64,000 nt of DNA from JADLBR01 sp020847615. Lineage in GTDB: Bacteria; Verrucomicrobiota; Verrucomicrobiia; JADLBR01. The position numbers and the translations under genes are program-made. The stretch covers positions 62,001 through 126,000 of the forward strand of contig JAPKHT010000007.1 in assembly GCA_026646655.1 (NCBI GenBank). Reading direction: 5' to 3'. The number at the start of each line of letters is the position of its first letter. Position 1 is the first letter of the stretch. Positions 1-7,444 of this stretch are shown in pieces. The notes under the pieces were generated by a model. The model had not been told where the DNA came from. It made no database searches and worked only from the letters and a program-made list of their open reading frames with translations.

Positions 1-1
1 G

Positions 2-364
2 GACGTGTGCAAGGCGCTGGCCTGCGGGTCGGACGCGGTGATGGTCGGTTCCGCATTCGCGCGCGCCGAGGAGGCGCCCGGCAAGGGCTTCCACTGGGGC
101 ATGGCGACGCCCCACGCCAATCTCCCGCGCGGCACGCGCATCCGGGTCGGCGTCAGCGGCACGCTGAAGCAGATCCTCTACGGGCCCGCCACCCAGGACG
201 ATGGCTCCCAGAACCTCGTGGGTGCGATCACCACGTGCATGGGGAACGTCGGGGCGATGACCATCCGCGAGTTCCAGGAGACCGAGATCATCATCGCCCC
301 GGCCATCAAGACCGAGGGCAAACTCTTCCAGACCGTGCAGGGCGTCGGGATGGCAAGGCGATAG
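2..364 (+). CDS. GuaB-family (IMP dehydrogenase-related) protein, C-terminal part
   Basis: The gene runs in from the left edge, so only the last 120 residues are present. The visible part is the C-terminal half of the IMP dehydrogenase/GMP reductase TIM barrel. It has the GSDAVMVGSAFARAEEAPG stretch that closes the phosphate-binding side, then GMATPHANLPRG and QNLVGAI, and a late IAPAIKTEGK segment. That tail resembles the GuaB3-type IMP dehydrogenase-related family more than classical GuaB, but without the catalytic Cys loop and any CBS domains this cannot be settled. It stops 9 bases before guaA and is surely cotranscribed with it, which fits a role in guanine nucleotide synthesis. Confidence 0.85.
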   Translation, partial: DVCKALACGSDAVMVGSAFARAEEAPGKGFHWGMATPHANLPRGTRIRVGVSGTLKQILYGPATQDDGSQNLVGAITTCMGNVGAMTIREFQETEIIIAPAIKTEGKLFQTVQGVGMARR

Positions 365-373
365 CCAGGGGCC

Positions 374-1912
374 ATGGAAGTCATCGGCATACTGGATTTC
401 GGGTCGCAGTACACGCAGGTGATCGCGCGGAGGGTGCGCGAGTGCGGCGTCTACACGGAGATCTTCCATCACAAGGTCAAGGCGCGGGTCCTCCGCGAGC
501 GCGGGGTGCGCGGCATCATCCTGTCGGGTGGCCCGGCGAGCGTGTACGCGCGGAATGCGCCCAAGATGGACCCGGCCGTGCTGGGCATCGGCGTGCCGGT
601 CCTGGGCATCTGCTACGGGCTGCAGCTGATCGGCGGGCTCATGGGTGGCGAGGTCGCGCGGAGCGATCACCGCGAGTACGGCAAGGGTAGCATCCGTTTC
701 CGAGGGCGTCGCTCGGATCTCCTGTCGGGGGTGACCGCGGGCTCGCAGATCTGGAACAGTCACGGCGATCGTCTCGAGCGGCTGCCGAAGGGCTTCCGCG
801 TGGCGGCGATCTCGGAGAACTCCCCGTATGCCGCGGTGGAGGATGCGGACAGGCGGATCTACGGCCTGCAGTTCCATCCCGAGGTGTCGCATACGGCGGA
901 GGGCAAGAAGATACTCGCGAATTTCGCGCACAAGATCTGCGGCTGCCGCTCGGAGTGGACCATGCGGTCCTTCATCCAGCACACGTGCGAGGCGATCCGG
1001 GCGCAGGTGGGCCCGGGCAGGGTGATCCTGGGCCTGAGCGGCGGGGTGGACTCGAGCGTGGCGGCGGCGCTGTTGCACGAGGCGATCGGCGACCAGCTGC
1101 GCTGCATCTTCGTCGACAACGGGCTGCTGCGGAAGAACGAGGCGCGGCTGGTCGAGGAGCAGTTTGGCAAGCACATGCGGATTCACCTCAAGTGCGTGGA
1201 CGCGTCGAGGGGTTTCCTGCGGCTTCTGCGCGGCGTGACCGATCCCGAGCGCAAGCGCAAGATCATCGGCAACGAGTTCATCCGCGTGTTCGAGCGCGCC
1301 AGGCGGTCGGTGGGCAAGGCGAAGTTCTTGGCACAGGGCACCCTTTATCCCGACGTGATCGAGAGCGTCTCGATCGGCGGCAATCCCGCGGCCCTGATCA
1401 AGAGCCACCACAATGTCGGCGGCCTGCCCGACGACATGGAGTTCGAGCTGGTCGAGCCGCTGCGGCAACTGTTCAAGGACGAGGTCCGCCGGGTGGGCGA
1501 GGAGCTGGGGCTGCCCAGGGAGATCGTGTGGAGGCAACCGTTCCCGGGCCCCGGTCTTGCCGTCCGTTGCCTCGGGGAGATCACGCCCGAGAAGCTGGAG
1601 ATCCTCCGCAATGCCGACTGGGTCGTGATCGACGAGATGAAGAGGAGCGGCTGGTACCACAAGGTCTGGCAGTCTTTTGCGGTTCTGTTGCCCGTGCGCA
1701 GCGTCGGTGTGATGGGCGACGAGCGATCCTACGACTACACCATCGCGGTCCGCGTCGTGGAGAGCCAGGACGGGATGACCGCCGACTGGGTGAAGCTGCC
1801 CTACGAGCTGCTGGGCCAGATCTCCAGCCGGATCATCAACGAGGTCAAGGGCGTCAACCGCGTCACGTTTGACATCACCTCCAAGCCACCGGGCACCATC
1901 GAGTGGGAGTGA
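374..1912 (+). CDS. guaA: GMP synthase (glutamine-hydrolysing)
   Basis: Cytosolic enzyme that aminates XMP to GMP using glutamine and ATP. The 512-residue protein has full family length. The N-terminal class I glutamine amidotransferase domain shows the nucleophile Cys80 in GICYGLQ and the His168/Glu170 pair in QFHPEV. The ATP pyrophosphatase domain begins near residue 200 with the P-loop SGGVDSS (222-228). The C-terminal XMP-binding dimerisation domain ends in the usual PPGTIEWE. The gene follows the GuaB-family gene by 9 bases, giving a two-gene guanine operon. Nothing in the sequence indicates special regulation. Confidence 0.98.
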   Translation: MEVIGILDFGSQYTQVIARRVRECGVYTEIFHHKVKARVLRERGVRGIILSGGPASVYARNAPKMDPAVLGIGVPVLGICYGLQLIGGLMGGEVARSDHREYGKGSIRFRGRRSDLLSGVTAGSQIWNSHGDRLERLPKGFRVAAISENSPYAAVEDADRRIYGLQFHPEVSHTAEGKKILANFAHKICGCRSEWTMRSFIQHTCEAIRAQVGPGRVILGLSGGVDSSVAAALLHEAIGDQLRCIFVDNGLLRKNEARLVEEQFGKHMRIHLKCVDASRGFLRLLRGVTDPERKRKIIGNEFIRVFERARRSVGKAKFLAQGTLYPDVIESVSIGGNPAALIKSHHNVGGLPDDMEFELVEPLRQLFKDEVRRVGEELGLPREIVWRQPFPGPGLAVRCLGEITPEKLEILRNADWVVIDEMKRSGWYHKVWQSFAVLLPVRSVGVMGDERSYDYTIAVRVVESQDGMTADWVKLPYELLGQISSRIINEVKGVNRVTFDITSKPPGTIEWE

Positions 1913-2001
1913 GCCGGCGGGTCGCCGCGCGGGGCGTGGGATTCACTGGACCGGGCTCGACGGGCCTTGGATCCGGTTGGAGGTCAGGGCCCTCCGGTCC
2001 C

Positions 2002-3330
2002 TCAAGATACTGGCAGCGCCCACGGGCCGCGCATCGCCCTGCACTCAAGCATCCTGCTTGCGGCGTCGTCGTTCGTGAAGTGTTCCGCGGCGGGATCCCA
2101 CGTCAGCCTCCGGCCAAGTTTCACCGCGATGAGGGCGAGTTGGCAGAGGGTGTCGGATCGCACGGCGGTCTCGACGTCGCAGATGGCGCGGGTTCGATTG
2201 CGGACCGCGTCGATGAAGTTGCGGGTGTGGTCGTTGCTCGCCGGCAACGTGATCGGCATGGCGCCGCACCTGTTGGCCGGGTCGCGCAGGATGCCCTCGT
2301 CGCTGGCCTCGATCAGCCCGCGCCTGACGTGGGCCCAGCCCGACTCGCCGATGAACCGGATCCCGTGTGCGAATCCCGGCGTGCCCTCGCTGGCGAAGGT
2401 GATCGGGGCTCCATGCGCGAACTCGAGTCTCACCTTCCACCGTTGAATCGCGTCAAAGGCGCCCCCCTCCGGAAATTCCCCGACGCCCTCGATCGAGCAC
2501 GGGCCGGTGGCGTCGGCGCCGTTGCCCCACTGGGCGATGTCGAGATGGTGGATGCCCCAGCAGGAGATCATGCCCAGGGAGAAATTCGTGATGTTCTCGT
2601 GGTTGTCGCGCTTGAGCTTCTCCTCGCTGAACGGCGTCACCGGCGCCGGCCCAACCCACCTGTCCCAGTCCACCCAGTCGGGCACGGGCTGTTCGGGGAA
2701 CCCCGGTCCGCTCTTGCCGCCCGGCGCGCACACGAGGATCTCGCGCATCTTGCCCAGGCGCCCATTGAGCGCCAGCTCGCACGCCCACCGGAATTTCAGG
2801 TCGGAGCGCTGCTGCGTCCCGAACTGAAAGACGACGCCCTTCTTCCGGACCGCATCGCGCACGATCGAGGCCTCGCGGAAGGACATCGCCATCGGTTTCT
2901 CGTGAAAGATGTGCTTGCCCCGGAGGATGGCGTCCGTTGATGGGATGCAGTGCCAGTGCACCGGGAGCGCCATGAGCACGGCGTCGATCGAGGGATCGGC
3001 GTTCAGTTCGCGAAAGTCGGAATGGACCTTCGCGTCGGCCGCGCCGTATCGATCGCCGATGATCTTCAGCGCCTTGTCGATGTTGCGCCGGTTGACGTCG
3101 CAGATCGCGGTGACGCGCACGTCGTCCTGGGCGAGAAAGTTGCCCATGTCGCCGCGCCCCTGTGCGCCGACGCCGATGACGCCCACGCAGATCTTCTCGG
3201 AGGGCGGCGTCTGCCCCGCGGCACCGAGGACGCGCGATGGAACGAAGCGCGGGGCGATGCCGGCGATCAGGACGGCCTTCAGGAATGAGCGGCGCGTGGC
3301 TTGCGCGGATGTCCGGGCGGAGGTCCTCAT
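2002..3330 (-). CDS. Gfo/Idh/MocA family oxidoreductase, Tat-exported
   Basis: NAD(P)-dependent oxidoreductase-like protein of 442 residues. The N-terminus is a twin-arginine signal (TRRSFLKA followed by a short hydrophobic stretch), so the protein is probably exported folded. A Rossmann fold follows, with VGVIGVGAQGRGDMGNF and an intact HEKPMA motif, the usual catalytic-lysine EKP signature. The C-terminal alpha/beta domain is of full length. Exported Gfo/Idh/MocA proteins are common in PVC bacteria and are thought to process sugars released outside the inner membrane; the substrate is unknown. It lies 9 bases downstream of a second family member and is cotranscribed with it. Confidence 0.88.
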   Translation of the reverse strand: MRTSARTSAQATRRSFLKAVLIAGIAPRFVPSRVLGAAGQTPPSEKICVGVIGVGAQGRGDMGNFLAQDDVRVTAICDVNRRNIDKALKIIGDRYGAADAKVHSDFRELNADPSIDAVLMALPVHWHCIPSTDAILRGKHIFHEKPMAMSFREASIVRDAVRKKGVVFQFGTQQRSDLKFRWACELALNGRLGKMREILVCAPGGKSGPGFPEQPVPDWVDWDRWVGPAPVTPFSEEKLKRDNHENITNFSLGMISCWGIHHLDIAQWGNGADATGPCSIEGVGEFPEGGAFDAIQRWKVRLEFAHGAPITFASEGTPGFAHGIRFIGESGWAHVRRGLIEASDEGILRDPANRCGAMPITLPASNDHTRNFIDAVRNRTRAICDVETAVRSDTLCQLALIAVKLGRRLTWDPAAEHFTNDDAASRMLECRAMRGPWALPVS

Positions 3331-3339
3331 GGGCGCGAC

Positions 3340-4479
3340 CTACCTCCCGAGGGTGAAGTCCGGCAGCCTGACGATCTTCCCGCCGCGCAGCGCGGACTGG
3401 TGCGCGCAGAGACCGACGCAGGTCCAGTTCGCCGACTGGCGGGCGTTGGGGAACGGGTCGCGGTCCTCCACGAGCGCCATGGCAAACTCGTGCGCCAGGT
3501 GCGGGTGGCTCCCGCCGTGGCCGCTGCCCTGCGTGAAGCTCAGGTGCGTCTTCTTGCCGGCATCATAGACTCCCCGCGTCGTGTACCTGGCGATCGACGA
3601 CGGCAGGAGCCGCGCGAAATCGGGGCACTTCACCCGTTTCGGGATCCTGGGCTCGGGGCGCTTCGCGGTGTGGATGATCAGCGGCTCGTGCTCGACAAGC
3701 GGCCATTCGACGGACCTCTTGGTGCCGTACACATCGAAGCTCTCGCGGTACTGCCGGGCCGTGTCGAAGAGGGAGCGATAGATGCGGGCGCTCAGGTCGG
3801 AGTCGCGAAACTTGATATGGCTCGTCTCCACCGCGAACGGCGAGCCGTAGTGGCCGATGAGCTCCTTGCGGATCGTGCCGGAACCGAAGCAGCTCACGTA
3901 CTCGGCGTCGAGCCGGAGAAGTCCCGCGACGGGGCCGACGCAGTGCGTCGCGTACCACATCGGCGGGAGCCCGGGCCAGTAGTTCGGCCAGCCGTCCATG
4001 TCCTGCTGGTGGCTGGCCTGGAGGAACTGGATCTTCCCCAGATCCCCCTTCTCGTAGAGCTCCTTGATGAAGAGGAACTCGCGGGCGTAGACCACCGTCT
4101 CCATCATCATGTATTTCAGGCCCGTCGCCTTCACCAGGCCCACGATCTTGCGGCAATCGGCGATGCCCGTGGCCATGGGGACGGTGCAGGCCACGTGTTT
4201 GCCCGCCTTGAGGGCTGCGATCGACATCCGGGCGTGATCCGGGATCGGGGTGTTGATGTGGACCGCGTCTATATCCGGATCCTTGAGCAGGCGGCGGAAG
4301 TCGGTGTATCTGCGCCCGACGCCGAAGTAATCGCCCACGGCATCCAGCTTCTTTCGGTCTCTCTGGCAGATGGCGAGGCAGCGGGTGTGCGGGTGTTTCT
4401 GCCAGATCGGGATGAACTCGGCGCCGAAGCCGAGACCGACCACGGCCACGTTGATCTTGCGTTCTTGGGCTCTTGGCAT
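3340..4479 (-). CDS. Gfo/Idh/MocA family oxidoreductase, cytosolic
   Basis: A 379-residue oxidoreductase with an N-terminal Rossmann fold (VAVVGLGFGAEF) and a C-terminal alpha/beta domain. I chose the ATG at 4479 because the next upstream ATG (4515) adds 12 unconserved residues and lies within the shared promoter motif. There is no signal peptide. The usual EKP signature after the dinucleotide domain is replaced by ACTVPMA, so the catalytic lysine is missing at that place; this could be a subgroup with altered chemistry. It is the first gene of a two-gene operon, divergent from the XylR-like regulator, which suggests a sugar-catabolic function under that regulator. Substrate not predictable. 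Confidence 0.86.
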   Translation of the reverse strand: MPRAQERKINVAVVGLGFGAEFIPIWQKHPHTRCLAICQRDRKKLDAVGDYFGVGRRYTDFRRLLKDPDIDAVHINTPIPDHARMSIAALKAGKHVACTVPMATGIADCRKIVGLVKATGLKYMMMETVVYAREFLFIKELYEKGDLGKIQFLQASHQQDMDGWPNYWPGLPPMWYATHCVGPVAGLLRLDAEYVSCFGSGTIRKELIGHYGSPFAVETSHIKFRDSDLSARIYRSLFDTARQYRESFDVYGTKRSVEWPLVEHEPLIIHTAKRPEPRIPKRVKCPDFARLLPSSIARYTTRGVYDAGKKTHLSFTQGSGHGGSHPHLAHEFAMALVEDRDPFPNARQSANWTCVGLCAHQSALRGGKIVRLPDFTLGR

Positions 4480-4511
4480 GACGCCAATATCGCCGGGCGC
4501 GCGAGGGGTTT

Positions 4512-4551
4512 CCATGAGGTCTTGCGCATTTCGGTTGAGGTTTTTGACCGG
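4512..4551 (-). promoter_or_regulatory. putative XylR-type operator upstream of the oxidoreductase operon
   Basis: This 40-bp segment lies between the divergent oxidoreductase and regulator genes, 32 bases from the oxidoreductase start. It matches 32 of 40 positions of a segment upstream of the large polysaccharide operon (30896-30935), in the same orientation relative to the downstream minus-strand gene. Conserved core on the minus strand: CTCAAnCGAAAnGCGC, flanked by ACCTCATGG. The position next to the regulator gene suggests that this is its binding site. On the plus strand a weak promoter for the regulator can be drawn just beyond it (TTGTGT, 16 bases, TATGCT at 4576-4581). Operator function is inferred. 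Confidence 0.55.
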
Positions 4552-4596
4552 GGTTGTGTGGCCGCCGCCAGCTCCTATGCTATTCCCGTGGCCCGG

Positions 4597-5751
4597 ATGT
4601 CACACTCGGCGAAAAAGGTCGCCCTCCTGATCGAGACCTCCAATGCGTACGCGCGGGGGCTGCTGCGCGGAATCGTGTCCTATATCCGGGAACATCGCCC
4701 CTGGTCCCTGTACCTCGCCGAGCATGGGCGCGGCGATCACCCGCCCCGGTGGCTCCGCGGCTGGCGAGGCGATGGCATCATCGCGCGGATCGAGACGCAG
4801 GCGATGGCGAATGCACTCCGCGGCATGAGGGTGCCGATCGTGGACGTCAGCGCCGCCAGGCTCATCCCCGCGCTGCCCTGGTTCGAGACCGATGATGCCG
4901 CGTTTGCGCAGGCCGCCTTCGGGCACCTTCGCGAGCGGGGGTTCATGCGCTTTGGCTATTGTGGCGATCCGCGCTTCAACTGGTCGCGCTGGCGCGAGGA
5001 GCATTTCCGCCGGGCGGCGGAGATGGCGGGCGGTCAGTATTTCGGGTATCAGCCGGCGCGGCGATTTCCGCGCGATGACGCGGCGCAGGTGGAGGATATC
5101 GTTCGATGGCTCCGGAGACTCCCGAGGCCCATCGGCATCATGGCCTGCTACGACCTGCGGGGACAGCAAGTGCTCGACGCCTGCCGCCGTTGCGCGATCG
5201 CGGTGCCGGACGAGATCGCGGTCATCGGCGTCGATAACGACGAGTTGCTCTGCGAGCTGTCGGACCCGCCATTGACGAGCGTGATCCCAAACACCCATCG
5301 CACGGGCTACGACGCCGCCGCGCTGCTGGACGAGCTGATGTCGGGCAAGAGGCCGCGCGCGCAGACGCACCTCGTGCCACCCGTCGGGATAGCGACCCGC
5401 CAGAGCACCGACGTCGTCGCCATCGAGGACCGGTCGGTCGCGATGGCCATGCGCCACATCCGCGAGCGCGCCTGCGACGGCATCAATGTGAAGGACGTCC
5501 TCCGCGCCGCGCCGCAGTCACGGCGCCGCCTGGAGTCGGCATTCCGCCGCCACTTTGGTCGCACGCCCCACGAGGAGATCCTTCGCGTCCAGCTGGACCG
5601 CGTGAGGCACCTCCTCGTGGCGACCGACCTGCCGCTCTCCGAGGTCGCCGGGCGCGCCGGATTCGCCCACGTGGAGTACCTGAGCGTTGTATTCAAGAAG
5701 CGGATCGGCGTGCCCCCCAGCCTCTTCAGGGCTCGTCACAGGCGGGGGTGA
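4597..5751 (+). CDS. XylR-like AraC-family transcriptional regulator with LacI-type sensor domain
   Basis: A 384-residue regulator. Residues about 5-270 form a periplasmic-binding-protein-like sugar sensor of the LacI/GalR type (starts KKVALLIETSNAYARGLLRG; contains AVIGVDNDELLCELS) but have no N-terminal LacI helix-turn-helix. Residues about 280-380 carry two AraC helix-turn-helix motifs (LSEVAGRAGFAHVEYLSVVF). This is the architecture of E. coli XylR, usually a sugar-activated activator. The reading frame is open far upstream, but conservation begins at KKVALL, so I chose the ATG at 4597; a GTG at 4588 is possible. It is divergent from the oxidoreductases and converges on the end of the polysaccharide cluster. 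Confidence 0.9.
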   Translation: MSHSAKKVALLIETSNAYARGLLRGIVSYIREHRPWSLYLAEHGRGDHPPRWLRGWRGDGIIARIETQAMANALRGMRVPIVDVSAARLIPALPWFETDDAAFAQAAFGHLRERGFMRFGYCGDPRFNWSRWREEHFRRAAEMAGGQYFGYQPARRFPRDDAAQVEDIVRWLRRLPRPIGIMACYDLRGQQVLDACRRCAIAVPDEIAVIGVDNDELLCELSDPPLTSVIPNTHRTGYDAAALLDELMSGKRPRAQTHLVPPVGIATRQSTDVVAIEDRSVAMAMRHIRERACDGINVKDVLRAAPQSRRRLESAFRRHFGRTPHEEILRVQLDRVRHLLVATDLPLSEVAGRAGFAHVEYLSVVFKKRIGVPPSLFRARHRRG

Positions 5752-5766
5752 CTCGAGAATCCCCAT

Positions 5767-5790
5767 GGCCGAACGCGCCAGCGTTCGGCC
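5767..5790. repeat. short palindrome between convergent genes
   Basis: Perfect 10-bp inverted repeat, GGCCGAACGC and its complement, around a GCCA loop. It sits in the 48-bp gap between the convergent regulator and sulfatase genes. It may act as a bidirectional terminator hairpin although no T-run follows. The same palindrome core recurs in degenerate form in the repeats at 32264, 38729 and 42918, so it is probably a member of that repeat family. Confidence 0.6.
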
Positions 5791-5799
5791 GATCACCGA

Positions 5800-7251
5800 T
5801 CACTTGTGGTCGGTCTTCTTTTTCGACGAATTCCGGGCGGGAGGCTGCACGGCCGCTCCGGGACCGTATCGGGTGGGGTCGCTCAAGAGACGCGGCTTTC
5901 CGAAAATCGTGAGCCGGTCGCCCTGGGCCCTCAACCAATCGTCGAGTTCGGCCCGCAGGGCCGCGAGGCGTGCCGCATGGCCTGCCTCGGCGGCGAGGTT
6001 GTGCTGCTCATCGGGATCGTTGGCCAGGTCGTAGAGTTCCTCGGCGGGACGCTCGTGGTAGCGGCGGAGAATCGCCGCCGCCGCGGCGTCGGTCTTGGCG
6101 GCCTCCTCCCACGTCGCAAAGAAGTCGCGCTGGCCGAGCCTTCCCGCGACCAGATCGATGTGCGTGGTGAACGCAAACTCCGGATGGAGGTTCCGCATGT
6201 ACTTCCAGCGGCTGTCGCGCACGGAGCGGGAGGGGTAGATGTTGAAGTCGCCGTCACCGCTGTGGGTGGCGAAGATGTGGTCGCGGTGGGAGCCCGTCTC
6301 GCCGCGGAGGACGCGGCAGAAGGAGCGTCCGTCGATGTCCTCGGGAGGCTTGCCGCCGGCGGCCTCGACCAAAGTGGGCAGAAAGTCGGTCCAGTTCACC
6401 ATGGCGTCGGTCCGTGACCCGGGTTTCACCACGCCCGGCCAGACGACCAGGAGCGGCACCCGGACGCCGGACTCGTACAGGTTCCATTTCGCGAAGGGCC
6501 ACTGGGCCCCGTGGTCGGCGCTGAACAGCACGAGCGGGGGCGATGGGAGACACGCGCGCGCCGCGGCGAGCACCGCCCCCAGATCATCGTCCGCCTTCGT
6601 GACGGCCGCCGCGTACCGGGCGCGCCACTCGCGCGTCTTGGGCGTGTCGACGCTGCCGGCGGGAAGCCGGAGCAGCGCGGGCTCATATTCCGTCGGGGCC
6701 TCGGGCCACGGCACGTGGGGCCAGTTGCTGCCGACCATCAGGCACAGGGGTTTGGCACCGTCCCGTTTGCGGTTCTTCAGGTAGTCGACCGCGGCCCCGA
6801 TGCTCTGGTGCTCGTGGAAGCCGTCGAAGGCGAAGAGATCGAAGCCGTAATCCTTCGTGTGCTTATAGTGCGATATTTTGCCGAAGGCGACCACCTCGTA
6901 GCCGAGTTCCTGGAAATAGGCCGGCCACTTCTTGATGTCCGCGCGGGGCTTGCTGTGGTTGGCCTCCGCGCCATTGCGCGCGGGCATGCGGCCGGTGAGC
7001 AGCGCGGCGCGGCTTGGCGCGCAGCTTGGCGATGCCACGAACGCGCGGTTGAAGGTCATCCCCTCGTCGGCAAGCCGCTGCATGCTTGGCGTGCGGATCA
7101 CGGACTCCCCGTACGGTGTGGCGTCAAGCTGGCTCTGGTCGTCGGTCAGGAACACCAGAATGTCGGGGCGGCCGGAACCCGCTGCCGCGGCCGCGATCGC
7201 CGCGGGCGACATAGCGAGGGCGACGATGAGATGTAGTGGGGTGATCCTCAT
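5800..7251 (-). CDS. S1-family sulfatase, secreted
   Basis: Type I sulfatase of 483 residues, removing sulfate esters from a carbohydrate. It has an N-terminal signal peptide (about residues 1-24). The metal-binding DILVFLTDDQ and the modification motif C77-A-P-S-R follow; the Cys would be converted to formylglycine, but no maturase is encoded in the window. Later motifs are FGKISHYKH and SADHGAQWPFAKWNLYESGVRVPL, containing the second metal site. The layout is close to heparan-N-sulfatase-like S1 subfamilies. The lysine-rich C-terminal tail is unremarkable. It is the last gene of the cluster, separated from the GH2 gene by 193 bases in which I see no gene. Confidence 0.93.
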   Translation of the reverse strand: MRITPLHLIVALAMSPAAIAAAAAGSGRPDILVFLTDDQSQLDATPYGESVIRTPSMQRLADEGMTFNRAFVASPSCAPSRAALLTGRMPARNGAEANHSKPRADIKKWPAYFQELGYEVVAFGKISHYKHTKDYGFDLFAFDGFHEHQSIGAAVDYLKNRKRDGAKPLCLMVGSNWPHVPWPEAPTEYEPALLRLPAGSVDTPKTREWRARYAAAVTKADDDLGAVLAAARACLPSPPLVLFSADHGAQWPFAKWNLYESGVRVPLLVVWPGVVKPGSRTDAMVNWTDFLPTLVEAAGGKPPEDIDGRSFCRVLRGETGSHRDHIFATHSGDGDFNIYPSRSVRDSRWKYMRNLHPEFAFTTHIDLVAGRLGQRDFFATWEEAAKTDAAAAAILRRYHERPAEELYDLANDPDEQHNLAAEAGHAARLAALRAELDDWLRAQGDRLTIFGKPRLLSDPTRYGPGAAVQPPARNSSKKKTDHK

Positions 7252-7444
7252 GATTCAGCATCCTTTCGCGTCCATGGCAGGTGGCAGGGGGGCGCCGTGG
7301 CCTGCCCGGGACGGCGTGGCGCCAAGGTTGGCAGACGCGGTCGCCCTCTGTCGACCATGATAGTCCGGCCGGAGCAAATCTCTGTGTCTCTGCAGGGACG
7401 AACGTGTCGCGATGGCGCTCGATCATGCGGCGCCCTGCGAAGCA

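Noticed and set aside
1913..2001. Rho-independent terminator after guaA
   Set aside because: GC-rich sequence with possible stems but no T-run; no terminator can be supported.
1903..2940. 345-codon frame following guaA on the plus strand
   Set aside because: Antisense to the Tat-exported oxidoreductase, which has a complete Rossmann fold and EKP motif; the plus-strand translation has no recognisable features.
3301..4596. N-terminal extension of the XylR-like regulator frame by about 430 codons
   Set aside because: The extension runs antisense to an oxidoreductase gene and has no family features; conservation starts at KKVALLIET after the ATG at 4597.
7252..7444. Third copy of the 40-bp operator upstream of the sulfatase gene
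   Set aside because: Only scattered short matches (such as TTTCGCG) are present; the similarity is not above what GC-rich DNA gives by chance.
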